Below are positions 26,073-38,180 of a DNA stretch of 64,000 bases, in pieces. Below the pieces are notes generated by a model that was not told where the DNA came from, did no database searches, and saw nothing but the letters and a program-made list of their open reading frames with translations. Origin of the DNA: Liolophura sinensis (taxonomy: Eukaryota; Mollusca; Polyplacophora; Chitonida; Chitonidae); contig NC_088295.1 in NCBI RefSeq assembly GCF_032854445.1, forward strand, positions 11,087,385 to 11,151,384. Direction: 5' to 3'. The stretch's first letter is position 1; each line of letters opens with the position of its first letter. The position numbers and the translations under genes were made by a program.

Positions 26073-27633
26073 GCAACTTGGCTAATGTTCTGAGGTGTTA
26101 GTGGATTTTTCATGTCTATGATGTCGTGGAGACCATTTGAATTGTTTTGCTGTATTTTTTGTTGTACTGAACACTATTTTACATTATATGATCGTGATGC
26201 AGTTAATGCTTGGGTTAAACAGCTTTCTTTTAATTTTATTTAATTTTAAAAAGTGATAAAAAGACTTTTTAATTGATCTGGTAAAAGGATAGCAGAGTAG
26301 CCATCGGACTTAAAGCCCCAGTTGAAATAGCGAGAGCGGGATTTGATCTCACTTCTAAGTGTAAAACAAACACTTTAACGAGTAAGTTAGTTTATCATGA
26401 CTGACATGCTATTTTTGCTTGTTAGTGTTTACCTTCTGTTCACTGTTGTGCATTCTCTGACAAAGGTTCGTCGGGCGAGTGTGATCCAGTGCACTTGTGA
26501 TTATATAACGATCTGCTTGGAGAGTTACCGTGCACCTGTCCATATCAGTAGTTAAACAGATTCCCGGGAGATGGCATGGCCTCTCGCATGCTTGACGTTC
26601 AAATTGACTTCACCCCTTGTTAAGCCTCATCGCATATCTTGTCTGTGAGTTAAATATTCACCGGCTCTCTTTGCATTGTTTAACTTTCACTTTCCGGCTA
26701 TCAAACAGACTGTATTTCCCACATTTGCTCTATAAGTGCTGTCTGACAGCTGATTGTCTGTTGGTACTTACGGGTGGTAAGGTCGTAAGGATTTGGGTCA
26801 TAACAAAACACAATCTTATACCCAAATTAACGCATTAACAGACAAGTCTAAGAAGATTTGAGCGGAAAACCTTTCAAGCTGGAGCACCTAATTTATTTAT
26901 TTTTTTTACTTTCCCGCCATAAGAGATGATATTTTCACTATAAGCATGCGATCAACATCCACTTGGATCGGGCACATTAGGAACAAGTCAGCAGTACAGG
27001 ATAGAAACCTTTTACTCAGAGCCCGGATCATCAATCCCTACAACGTCTGCTCCATAAGTTGACGACCTTGGTCCAGGACAAATGTAAAATCTCATGTCTG
27101 GAAACTTATTTTGGATATTGCTATGTCTGTGTTATAATTATACAAGACAATGTTACTTACGGGAAAGGTTACGCAGATATGACTCGTACAAAACTGTTAC
27201 TGAAATAGTGTTGACAGTGACAGTAAACATCAGGCAATTTCTTACCTAAGTCAGCACGGACTGTATAGTTAGAAACAACATTGTACACAGTACCTATGCC
27301 TGTCGTCAATAAAAGTATTCGTGAGTAGTGTTAATAGGTCTACCAGTCGATACCGGTCGTCTGACGACACTGCAATGAGGATTTGCGCCTTACTGAGCGT
27401 CAATTATACTATCGTCATTAATGACTCGTAACAAGATTCTAGTGGAGTACGTTTACGAGGTAATACTGTTAATTTTAGGTCAGCCTTTAAATGAGGGCTT
27501 TGCATGAGCTTGTGGTTTCCGATGGTTGCCCATGGTTTTGTGATGGGTATGGAAGTGTGGCCAAAAAATGCACTCTCTGAAAGTTACATTGTGAGGAAAG
27601 TGGAAATGTTGCCAAAAATTGCAGACGTTGAAA

Positions 27634-27759
27634 CCAGTTTCCCAAAGCGGCGTACGGCATTTCGTACATTTGTCGTACGACATGTAGTATATCACTTTCA
27701 CCGTACCATTGTCCTATATGTACGATTATCGTACATGTACGACATCTTTGTGAAACTGG
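27634..27759. mobile_element. MITE-like foldback element, 126 bp
   Basis: It starts CCAGTTTCCCAAAG and ends CTTTGTGAAACTGG, 13 of 14 matching as inverted repeats. The interior is largely self-complementary, with repeated CGTAC motifs ('gcgtacggcatttcgtaca' against 'tgtacgattatcgtacatgt'). No clear target duplication. It sits just outside copy B, in the right arm. Confidence 0.6.
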
Positions 27760-28020
27760 CCGCAGGAGATTTATGACTACATCCTACAGATGTAAGTGGT
27801 ATACGAACAAACTCACTTTCATACGCTTTAATTTGGGTAAACAATGACATTTATATCATTATTACACCCACTGGTCACGAAACTAATGCTTGAAGGGCAG
27901 TGACAGTTGTAACAAGTACCTGTTGTTCATTACACGGTTAAATGCATGTTTGACACCCTTTGTACAGGTCAGTATTGCTTTTTAAGTTGCTAAACTGTAC
28001 TATTTTTTTCTATTATTTAC

Positions 28021-28190
28021 AGTCCTGTGAATTCAAGTCCATCTCACGTTGGCTCCTTCTTCGGCCGTACGTAGGATGGGAGATAATGATGTGGTACGGC
28101 GTAAAACACCAATCAAATAAATAAAATAAATCCCACCATAATGATGGCCGCCTTCGTATAAGTGAAATCGTATGGCGTAAACGGCAATTA
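28021..28190 (+). mobile_element. Rearranged SINE (family 1) fragments
   Basis: It has a 5' segment (gtgaattcaagtccatctca), then the tail (ggcgtaaaacaccaatcaaa), then the inner core (cccaccataatgatggccgc) and a second degraded tail. The order is scrambled, as from nested insertion or recombination between two copies. Confidence 0.75.
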
Positions 28191-28642
28191 TATAAATACG
28201 TTTTTCCTGAAATGTTTTGCTCGGATACAGTTGTGAGAACTGGCCATAAACGCTTCTGGCCTTAGACGGTCATTTCCTGACGGCTACGTTGTAATCACAT
28301 CGTCTAACCCTAAGGTTTATCATTGGCACGGTTTAGCTTCCACCCCACTAGCTCAATATCTACCTAATTACTAGACGTAGGAGTGGTCAGTATGAGTATG
28401 TGGTGATAATAAGCGCATCTTTCTGACGTGCCAAATGGAGGGGAATTCTATAGAGGTTTAACCTCTTCTATACAAACCCTGAAAAAATAGAAGCAAATGT
28501 TTCAGATGAATTGGTCGTTATATAGATATATTGCTAAATTGAACCCTAACATAATGTACCGCATTATGTGCTGTAGAAACTGGTTTTCAAATCACCTAAT
28601 CACACTGCAATAATTATGATTACATTTACACTAAAACAATGG

Positions 28643-28720
28643 TTCCCCATACCATAATGCTGGCCGCCGTCGTATAAGTGAAATATTTTTGAGTATGGCA
28701 TAAAATAAATAAATAGATAA
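28643..28720 (+). mobile_element. SINE (family 1) 3' fragment
   Basis: Core 'accataatgctggccgccgt' and tail 'gcataaaataaataaatag'. Heavily 5'-truncated. Confidence 0.8.
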
Positions 28721-30229
28721 ACAAAGGTTTACTTGAAGAACTAAATATAATTCTATTTGATTATTTCCCGTAGAAAAATGGTTCAAGCAGCGTATCTTTG
28801 TACTTTTCGTACTTTTGATGTAACTATTTCTCTGTTCTTTTTTGAAATCGTTGTTCCTGTGGATAAACATTTTTTTACGTTGTAATGTAGAGCAATTTAA
28901 CTCGAATACCTTTGCAAGGCCGTCTGACTGGCACACTGTGCAATCGGTCGAAATTAGAATGATTTGAATGATTCATGATTTATTCGTTATCAGTTCGATG
29001 TGCGATTTCCTGTAATCTGTGAGGTGTTGGCATCAGTACGGTACCCACACAGGGTGTAGTGTGTAGACTAATGTGTATCAGGGCCACGTGTGAGACACGA
29101 TTGTAGACCGTAAGCAAAGTGGACCTCAAATAAGTTTGATTATTAGTAATGTAATACTAGTGTTATTCATGGGTGATATGATGGGGAACCAATGGGCAAG
29201 CATTACTGTCTTTCGGGGCAGATACAACGGCCTCGTTGAAATGGCACACTAACTGACACGTCGAGAAGTACTGAACAAAAAGCATGCATAAAACTCATCT
29301 ATCCGAGAAGCCGCGTCATCATTCCTTTATTGATTTCGAAAGGCGTATAGGTTCAGCAAAACGATAACAAACATTGACCAGATTTGTTTTCCCAATGACC
29401 TGTTTCAGGAAAAAAGCATAACAATCCACCATACATGCACGTAATTTGAACGAAAGTTAGCTTCTTGAAAGAATAAACTATCTATATATTTCAGTAGACA
29501 ATGAAATAGTGTATGAGGCATTTATTGGGAGACCGGTAGACATCTGTTAACTCACTATGTAGTAAAACGGAGCCTTTCAGTAACTATCGCATATATAGTA
29601 GAAATACTGGTAAAAATACACGAGTTAAAATACAAGATTTTCTGCGTTGAAAAACTCTTTTAATTTATTAGTTTTGGGAATCTCAAGGAGAACGACATCT
29701 TAACAGCGTGTGGTGACTGCTCTGTTGTTATCATTGTTACCAAATAAACGGCAGGTGATCACGGCAATTCTATTTAACCTGTAACTGGCAGGTCAAATCG
29801 TGTGATAATGGTAATATTTATTAGGAATATCAAAAAATCTGACAAACTTGACTTCTTTTGGCTTATGTAATGTCCCAGCGCAACAACACGAATGTCTAAC
29901 AGTTTATAACTGTTTTTGAGGTTTGTGTGGCTGAACATCACGTGTTCCATCAGATAACCTACTTCATCACAACATGGTAATATACGAAAACACGGTTAAT
30001 TTGTAAGAAAGGCCAAGGTCATATTTCACGTCCCAATACACTGGGCATAGTTTGCATGTATTGCGAGACGTCGTGTAACTGTGAAACGTTCTTACTTTCT
30101 AAATACATGATAACTGTCTTTGTTTTTGTATACTTGTATGGCGCTCACGTATGAACCTCCCATATAAAAATACATTTTTGGATGGGTATTTCTTATCATC
30201 GTCTGTTTTATTTGCCGGTTTGGCAGTTA

Positions 30230-32790
30230 TTTTTTTTTTTGACTTATGGAATGTACCGCACTTAACTGAATTGTGTGTACTTCTCAATGAATACATATTT
30301 TACGGCAAGCAATCAAGAACGTCTTGTAAACGTGCTTTGTCATCACTCCTTTTATTTTCTATTTCAGTCACATCGAACACTTATAGATGTAAGGTGACAT
30401 CTTTACAAATGACAAATATTTGACATGAAAAATGTGGTATGATTTATGCAATAGAAGCAAATGCTCTGGCAAGTAATTTGTTTTCATTCGCCAAATTTCC
30501 CCACTAGACTAACTGATTAGCCAGCTATAGCCATCATTTACGAATACCCTAGCAAACACCCGAGGGGCTGTGACAGCTTGTTTCAAGGAAGCGTATAACA
30601 TGTAACATAGTATTGACAATGGCTAACGTTTCGTAAACCCTGTGTGGTAGATCAAAAGCACCTTGCTTTATAGCGCCAGTTTTCGGTTTAAAATATCGAA
30701 AAGGCAAAAGGATATAATTTGGAAATGAATGGCAATGACGGCACGGACAGACGCATTTGGTTGACATGCTGGTGGAAGTATAATATCATTTACATTATGA
30801 ACGTCTTGATCAAGCCACTAACGGTTCTCGTAGAAGAAATAGCACAAGTGTCTGGGAAATAAAATTTTAGGTTTCAGTTTGCTCGAAGAAAGTAAATACA
30901 ATCCCAGAAGTATTCCCAAGTGCACCTTTAACCGATCTACGAGGCAGGGTGTACAATTTCTTTTTAGAAAAGCGATCATATAATACACGCCTAGCTGAAT
31001 CAGTTTACCTTGGATTATAAAGGTCTGAAGCTTTGATTAACGTAGGCCCATGGGACTTGTATCGGGTAAAACTGTTACTATACTGATATCGATCTGACCT
31101 TAGTGGGCACATGACTGTTACCTAAATACATCAGAGCTGGTTTTCACCTTGTCGCCTATTAACCTGAAGTAATGCCAGGAAAATGCAAGTGTTTCTTAGC
31201 TCGATTTTATCAGCGAAAGGGATTGTAAGGCCGAATGTTCCAAAGCCAGCGAAACGGAGATCTGGTATTGTGAGTGCTTAACATTTGGATTCTTACTTTA
31301 GATAAAATGAGATCAGTTTCAGAAATCGAGAATTATGGCTGGTTTTCAGGACAATTTAATTAAGTGGTTGGCTATTTGGGAAAGTACTCAGTTGGTTAGC
31401 GCGGTAAAGCAGCGTAATGATCCAGGAGTTCAGGTCCAGCTCAAGCTGGCTTCCTGTCCGTCGTATAAGTGAAATATTTTTGAGCACGGCGCAAAACATC
31501 AGTCAAATAAATAAAATAAATTTGGGAAAGTCATCTTCTGTAAAATAAAGTTTACTCAGTTTAATCCGATGATTCTAGGAGAGCCTTATATTAATTATAC
31601 TGTGCGTCTTAATTATATTATCTTTGCTCAGTTTCAGAATTGCATTTTGGGACAAGCGATTTTTAATGTAATTTCCCGATAGATAAAGAAACTGTTTTCC
31701 GGTTTTCAGATTTTATATATTATTCAGAGCTTTTGACAATTGAATCAGTGAATAAGTAAGCCCTTACAGTTTGGACAACATTTCTCCTGAATCATCTGGA
31801 AAGTTTTATGTACAACTAGAAAGTTGTACATAAAAGTCTGCATACAAACATCAAAGTAGATCAGAACAGGCGGTAGTTAGGCGGGCACCAGACTGTGGCA
31901 TTAAGTAGCTGATACACGCATGTGCCAAAACCTGGTGAGTGTGGATACGCAGAAACCGTTCAGACACTGGAATAAAGAAGGGCTAATGTTCTATATCTTA
32001 AAGATAATCAAACTGATAGCTTAAGGGTAGAATAGTCGGGTCTGAGAAAATTGACAGATGGTTGATCCCTATATCAGCATTTGTCAATGAATGTCGATTA
32101 TTTCTGACAACATAAGACATGAACGAAATTTTCGCCATTTTTGTGTACAAGTCATGGTCCATATGCTGTATATGGAATACTACAAATGACTGACATGGTA
32201 TCACAGGTCACACTGAAAAAAAAATTCTTTTGTTTGAACGCCATCGCCCAGGCACAATGGAATATGAAGATCAAACTGAACTGACAGGGCAGATGGGATA
32301 CAGATGTGCATTTTGTGTTACATTCAGATGCTTATTTATAAAACTATTTTATAAAGGCCCTGAGCAAAAGATAGAGGATAGAATTCAGTATGTTTTGTGT
32401 CATGTTATCCTGTAAGAGAAAAATCAAAGTGATTTGACAGGAGAATCTATATCCGGTAAAATTGGTATCGGGGATTTAAAGGTAAAGAAAACATTAAAAT
32501 GAAGTATATATCATCATGTTAGGTCTGTTCGAATCAAGCTCTCCTTCCTCGGCTGGAGATTTAAATCAAAATGCGTGTCATGACTCTTTTTTTTCTCCAC
32601 CCATAAAGCTGACCTCTGTCATATATGTGAATAATTGTGCACTTGAAATGGGGGCAAAGAAAACCCGCATAATTCTGATTCTCTCTAAAGTAAGTGTAAC
32701 ACATCTGAGAAAAAGTTGTTCTGATGAACAAAGAGGCCAGTTGATTATGAACGAGCCCAGTTTTCAACTTAATGAGATAAGTGCTATTTT
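30230..32790 (+). repeat. Tandem duplication, unit 1
   Basis: This unit matches unit 2 (32,830-35,670) over its whole length. Pairs include the block with 'catgaaaaatgtgg' (30,424 and 33,013), the 'atacacgcct' block (about 30,980 and 33,790), the 'gctggttttca' block (31,340 and 34,133) and the SINE-core remnant (32,590 and 35,460). Unit 1 has a private SINE at 31,386-31,519 and an empty site near 30,805-30,825 where unit 2 has one. Confidence 0.88.
31386..31519 (+). mobile_element. Internally deleted SINE (family 1) in tandem unit 1
   Basis: It starts within the A box (actcagttggttagcgcgg), jumps from 'gctggcttcctgtcc' to 'gtcgtataagtgaaa', and ends in an AAATA tail. The perfect 12-bp target duplication atttgggaaagt lies at 31,374-31,385 and 31,520-31,531. 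Unit 2 has the empty site at about 34,150. Confidence 0.92.
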
Positions 32791-32829
32791 GGGCTTTTAG
32801 TAAAGAGGTCCAATTTTCCTGTGTCTACT

Positions 32830-35670
32830 CTAACTGAATTTTTGAGCTGATGGAATTTACCACATTAATTTGAATTTCCTCCACTGCTCCATGTATATAG
32901 ATTTCACGGCAAGCAACCGTGAATGTGTTGTAATCACGGCTTTTTTTTATTTCAGTCACATTTAACATAAGGTTAATGTAAGGTTCCATTTTTATCAGTG
33001 ACAAATATTTTACATGAAAAATGTGGCAGGAAACAAACACTGTTAAGCAAACTGTTTTTCAATCCCGAAATGTCCCCACTATACAAATTTCCCAGCTATA
33101 GCCACCATTTACCGATACAGAGCTGTGACCGGTTGTTTCACAGAACCGTGTAACATGTAACATAGTATTTGACAATGACGTTTTGTAAACCCTATGTGAT
33201 AGATCAAAAGTACATTCATTCTCAGTGAAAGTTTTCATTCTAAAATATCGACATAATTTGGAAATGACTGGCAATGATGGTACGCATAGACGTATTCGGT
33301 TGACAGTCCAATTTCATCTCAGATTGTGAAAGTCCTGATCAGGTCACCGATTTGATTTATTTATTTATTTGATTGGTGTTTTACGCCGTACTCAAGAATA
33401 TTTCACTTATACGACGGCGGCCAGCATTATGGTGAGTGGAAACCGGGCAGAGCCCGGAGGAAACCCACGACCATCCGCAGGTTGCTGGCAAACCTTACCA
33501 CGTACGGCCAGAGAGGAAGCCAGCATGAGCTGGACTTAAACTCACAGCGACCGCATTGGTGAGAGACTCCTGGGTCATTGCGCTTCCCTAGCGCGCTAAC
33601 CAACTGAGCCACGGAGGCCCCTGATCAGGTCACCGACGTTTCTCATGGACTACATGGCGCAAGTGTCTGGGAGGCAGTTTCAGGTCGCTTGAATAAGGAA
33701 ATGCAATCCCAGAAGTACTCCTAAGTGCGCCTTCAAACGATATACGAGAGTTAGGATCTGACATTTTTTTCAGAAAGGCGATCATATAATACACGCCTGG
33801 CAGATACAGTTTACCTTGTTAGATTACAAAGGATGAAGCTTTGATTAACGTAGGCCCATGAGACTTTTATTGGTTAAAACTATTACTATGCTGATATCGA
33901 TCTAACCTTCGTAGGCACCTTACCTAAATACATCAGAGCTGGTTTTCACCTTGTTGCCTATTAACCTGAAGTAATGCAAGAAAAGTGGAAGAGCTTTTTT
34001 TAGCTCGATTTTAGGATTGTAAGACCGAATGTTCCAAAGCCAGCGAAACGGAGATCTGGCATTATGAGCGCTTAACATTTGGACTCTTACCTTGGAGAAA
34101 ATGACATCAGTTTCAGAAATGGAGTAGTATGACTGGTTTTCAATACAATTTAATTAAGTGGTTGCTATTTGGGAAAGTTATCTTCTGTAAAATAAAATTT
34201 ACTCAGTTTAATCAAATGATTCTAGGGGCGCCTTATATTAATTATATTGTGCGTCTTAATTATATTATATTTGCTCAGTTTCAGAATGGCATTTTGGGAC
34301 AAGCGTATTTTTAATGTAATTACCCAGTAGTTAAAGAAGCGGTTTTCCTGTTTTTTAAATTTTATATTATTTAGGGCCTTGAAAATTGAATCAGTAGATA
34401 ATTAAGTAAGCCCCTGCTGTTTGTGCAGCATTCCCTCAGGATCATGAAGTAAGAATATATGGGAAACCACACGTAGATCTCGAGATACTCACGTATACTA
34501 CAAGAGGATAAGCGTGTCGCTTATGTACTCCGACGCCTAGAAGGCCACAACCTAATCTGCTGGAAAGTTGTACATAAAGGTCTGCATACGACCATCAAAG
34601 TAGATTAGAAGACATTAGTTAGACAAGCACCAGCCTGTGGCATTAAGCAGCAGATACATACATGTGCCAAAACCTGGTGGGTGTGGATACCGCAGTAACC
34701 ACTCAGATACTGGAATGCAGACAGGTCAGTGTTTCATATCTTAAAAATAGTCAAGCTGAGAGCTTAATAGTAGAATAGCCTCGTCTTGGGAAATTTACCC
34801 AGGATCGATCCCTATATGAGCAACTGTCATTGAATGTCGATTATTTCTGACATTATATAGAAACGGATATGAACGCCATTTTTGCATGTGAACAAAGTAT
34901 TTCGTGTATCTTTTTAGGTTTGTCTTTAAAGTGGTGTTCAACAAGGATTGCTTGAAACTAGTTCTTGCGATTACCAACTATATCTCTGGAATATGTCTCA
35001 GATAACCAGTGTGTTTGGTGTACAAGTAATTGTCCATACACCATATATGGAATACTGCAAATGGCCGACATGAAAAATTAAACAGGTTGCGTTTACCCAA
35101 GTTCCTGCTGTTGGTAGGGCCATCGACAAGGTAAAATAAAATATGAAGATCAAACCGAACCGACACGGCAAATAGGATACACATGTGCATTAAGTTTTAC
35201 ACTGAGATGTTTGGTTGTAAAACTAAGGCCTTGAACAACACGAAAGTGATATTCTGTGAGGATAGAATTCAGGTTGTTACGTGTCAGTTCATCCTGTGAA
35301 AAAAACTCAAAATGATTTGATAGGAGAAACTGTGTCAGTCATAATTGATTTTGAAGATTTAAAGGCAAAGAAAAGTATACGTCATCTTGTCAGGTCTGTT
35401 TGAGTCGAGCTCTCCTTCCTCGGCTGAGGCATTAAATCAAAATGCTTGTCATGATTCTTTTTTCTCCATTCATAAAGCTGACCTCCGTCATATATGTGAA
35501 TAACTGAGCACTTGCATGGAGGCAACGAAAACATGCACAGTTATGATTCGCTCTTCAGTAAGTGTAACATAAAGTGGCTAGTTAAGAGCTGTGTGCAACG
35601 ATGTATTTATTATGAACGAAACCTGCTTTCAACGTAATGTGATATCTGCTATTATGATATCTGCCAGAAT
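32830..35670 (+). repeat. Tandem duplication, unit 2
   Basis: This is a direct repeat of unit 1, about 2.6-2.8 kb away. It carries a full-length minus-strand SINE (33,351-33,620) that is missing from unit 1, and has the empty site (34,150-34,165) of the SINE found in unit 1. A third, inverted and partly deleted relative lies at 2,390-3,990. Confidence 0.88.
33351..33620 (-). mobile_element. Full-length SINE (family 1) in tandem unit 2
   Basis: The complete element is on the minus strand, from the (AAAT)n tail at 33,351 to the aggcccc head end. Both sides carry cctgatcaggtcaccga (33,334-33,350 and 33,620-33,636), a perfect target duplication of about 17 bp. It is absent from the matching place in unit 1. 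Confidence 0.95.
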
Positions 35671-35769
35671 CATCCAGCAGCATTAGAGAAATATGATGAC
35701 TTCGTGTCGATTAACTTCACGGGCGCCCGCCAGTTAATCGGAATGGGGTTTTCTCTTCTGGTGACTGAT

Positions 35770-36660
35770 TCTACAGTGCAGGTTTTGTCCGTTTGCAGTT
35801 TTCCATGATGTCTGTATTATAAGAAGAAATAAAAATCCACTGGAATATTCGATTCTCAGTGGCAGTCTTTTGGACGTAAACCATAATTATGCTCAGCATA
35901 AGATGGCTGTATTTTATTAAGTCGCTTGGTGTTTTACACTCAGAACAAGAACACTGTATTTGATTTATTTGATTGGCGTTTTGGCCCTACTCATGAATAT
36001 TTCACCTATACGACGGCGTCCGATGCTCACAAAGGTATTCGTACATGCATTGTTTATGTTTCCAGAGAGGAAGTAGGTTTATAGCTCTATGGTGTGTGCC
36101 ATGCTAACGTTGCTTTTGACGCTGTTTCTCAAAGTGGTCACAACGGTAATAATGTGAAATTATGGGCTATAACCTGTTTAACTTATCGCCTATGTTCTGT
36201 AAAAGCACTCATACTAACTACCAAAACTCCTCTTCCTCAATGACACGTGTAACACCAGCTCGTCACGAACCAGACATCAGACCCCCTTTAGGAATAAAAC
36301 TTGAGTTAAGCGTGGAGAATCGTTAACCTAAAGAGACAGAGCTTGTGACTAGAATACAGACGCAAAGAGCAGTCTGAGCGGCGACTACTCCAACCCTCCA
36401 TCAACTGAGAATAAAATATAAAAGTGCGATTCTGTAACTGCTTAAAGTGCCAGTCGTCATGTGATATCTTGTCATATCTTTGCAAGAAGAACTCACGAAA
36501 AACGCAAGTTTTCCACAACAGTGATTTCCAAGAGACCACATTTCACATAGAGATATCGTCAGTTCCCACTTAAAAACTGCCGTGTTACCCCGTCTCACCT
36601 GAACACCTGTTATGTAAGCTCGTCTCCTTAGATCATTTCGATAAATGAAATGTTTTATAA
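35770..36660 (+). repeat. Direct repeat family, copy a
   Basis: 36,180-36,640 matches 37,800-38,180, including the 'catactaactaccaa' block and the 'tccacaacag' block. The first half resembles 39,800-40,130 ('tctccagagag', 'gacactgtttctc'-like). A SINE fragment lies inside at 35,959-36,026. No coding potential is evident: minus-strand frames at 36,306-36,598 are not preserved in copy b. Confidence 0.7.
35959..36026 (-). mobile_element. SINE (family 1) 3' fragment
   Basis: 'tttgatttatttgattggcg' and 'atgaatatttcacctatacg' match the 3' end. It lies inside direct-repeat copy a. Confidence 0.75.
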
Positions 36661-37011
36661 TGTTAAAGAAGTTAACTGATTAATTTGGACTTAATTAGTT
36701 TTAGAATACAACTGTTATGTCTGAAAGTGTCCCAAATCAACTGGTTTAACACAATTGACCTCCTGAGTAAATTTTTAGGAAGAATGACGATTACAGTTTC
36801 AGCATCAAGTCCGACATTCGTATATCACCCGTAAACCGTGAAGAGACGTCCCAGGGCTACTATCGCAGACACATATTGACAACAACGGCAACACAGCTTT
36901 TTGCAAAAAGATTCAAATTGAATTTAATTGTATATTTCAGATGGGTGGAAGTGATAAATTTTCGGTGGAGAAGGAAATGTTCAAACGGACTTGATGGCGC
37001 TAAGGATTTAA

Positions 37012-37105
37012 AAGTTACAAATTTCAACTTGTAACTTCAATCTGATTAGGTAAACTAATTCAAATTTTAAGTTAGAAGTTACAATTTGTAACTTGTTACT
37101 AAACG
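37012..37105. repeat. Cluster of short inverted repeats
   Basis: 'gttacaaatttcaacttgta', then after an AT-rich gap 'aagttacaatttgtaacttg'. Each is self-complementary and they pair with each other, so the region can fold into hairpins or a cruciform. Confidence 0.6.
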
Positions 37106-37196
37106 TCTCTATTCATTTCGACGGAGCTGAAAATAACCCAATCTTCCTCATCAAATAGGTTTGTGCTCATCACAAAAAACATGTTTGAATGATGTA

Positions 37197-37315
37197 TTTA
37201 TTTATTTATTTGATTGGTGTTTTACGCCGTACTCAAGAATATTTCACTTATATGAAGGCGGCCAGTGTTATAGTGGGAGGAAACCGGACAGAGTACTGGG
37301 AAAATCCACGACCAC
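37197..37315 (-). mobile_element. 5'-truncated SINE (family 1)
   Basis: It includes the tail (tttatttatttgattggtgt) and 3' core. The tRNA head is lost. The target duplication tgaatgatgta / tgaaagatgta (37,186-37,196; 37,316-37,326) matches 10 of 11, so truncation occurred at insertion. Confidence 0.85.
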
Positions 37316-37349
37316 TGAAAGATGTAGTGATACTAACCATTAAATGCAA

Positions 37350-38180
37350 ACTCTTATGAGAAGGACATGAGAAGGACACAATGGCCACTTGAAAACTTTA
37401 AGTATACAAATGAAACTTGTTTTCATCTTAATATTAGACTTTTCCTTTATTTTGGGCTTTATAGTTATGATTAGACTAAAATAATTCAGGCACATTTTAC
37501 TTCTCCGGGCTGATATGTATCGAGTATTTATTTTTGAAACATCAACTAAGAATATCTTGAGGGTGAAGCAGTCCAGTTGTTGAGTCCTATAGTAGCATTA
37601 GAGAAATTCCCCTTGACCTAACTTGGAATGACCTTGCAGCAACAAATGATCAAAATGGGTTTTCTGTGTTCTGGCTATTGATCCTACTGACACACAGCGA
37701 AAGTGCATGATGTGTGCGCTTGAATTTTTCTGTGGTGCTCGTATAATCAGAAGATATAAACAAATTGCCGCAGGATTCAGTTCTCATTTGGCCCTACGTA
37801 TCTACTCATACTAACTACCAAGCTCCTCTTCGTCATTGACACGTAGCACCAGAAGCTCTTCCACAGAAGTTGTGATTAGAATAGAGACGTGAAGTGCAGA
37901 GCGTCTGAATGACAGCTACTCAAACTCTGGAGCCACAACTAATAATAACATTTAAAATTGCTACTCTGTAACCACCTACAGTGACAGTCGTCACGTCATA
38001 TCTTTCCAGGAATAACTCACGAAAGCGCGCTTTCCACAACAGCGATTTACAAGATACCAAAGTTCACATACAGAAGTCGTCAGTTTTCACTTGAAAATCA
38101 CAAGAGCCATGTAGGCTAGTCTCCCGTGAACAACTGTTACGTAAGCACGTCTCATTAAGAGCATTTCGTTACATATGGAT
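37350..38180 (+). repeat. Direct repeat family, copy b
   Basis: 37,360-37,500 matches 38,995-39,150 (copy c), and 37,600-37,800 matches 39,780-39,920. 37,800-38,180 matches copy a. It is therefore a mosaic link between copies a and c. Confidence 0.7.

Larger units (their letters stand above)
21440..27600 (+). repeat. 6-kb duplicated unit, copy B
   Basis: Copy B is in the same orientation as C and opposite to A. Good matches to C are 25,070-25,120 (C about 56,820-56,870), 25,940-26,060 (C 57,870-58,005), 26,570-26,760 (C 58,900-59,090) and 27,345-27,425 (C 59,695-59,790). A 45-bp minisatellite is expanded here only, and a full-length SINE lies at 22,424-22,700. Confidence 0.8.
21440..35400 (+). 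repeat. Right arm of the large inverted duplication
   Basis: This is the partner of the 2,390-15,740 arm in opposite orientation. It differs in containing a 7-copy 45-bp minisatellite, several SINEs, a MITE, and a direct duplication of its outer part (30,230-32,790 and 32,830-35,670). Left-arm block 2,790-3,990 shares features with both tandem copies. Segments such as the one near 30,420-30,560 fit the first copy better, and the one near 34,440-34,570 is seen in the second. Confidence 0.72.

Noticed and set aside
26617-26838. Plus-strand frame resembling the one at 58,944-59,180 (both contain KCCLTAD)
   Set aside because: The similarity follows from the 6-kb duplication. The matching frame in copy A has an early stop, there is no ATG start at the shared point, and no family is recognisable.
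36306-36598. Overlapping minus-strand frames
   Set aside because: They fall in a direct repeat whose second copy (37,860-38,180) carries indels that break both frames.
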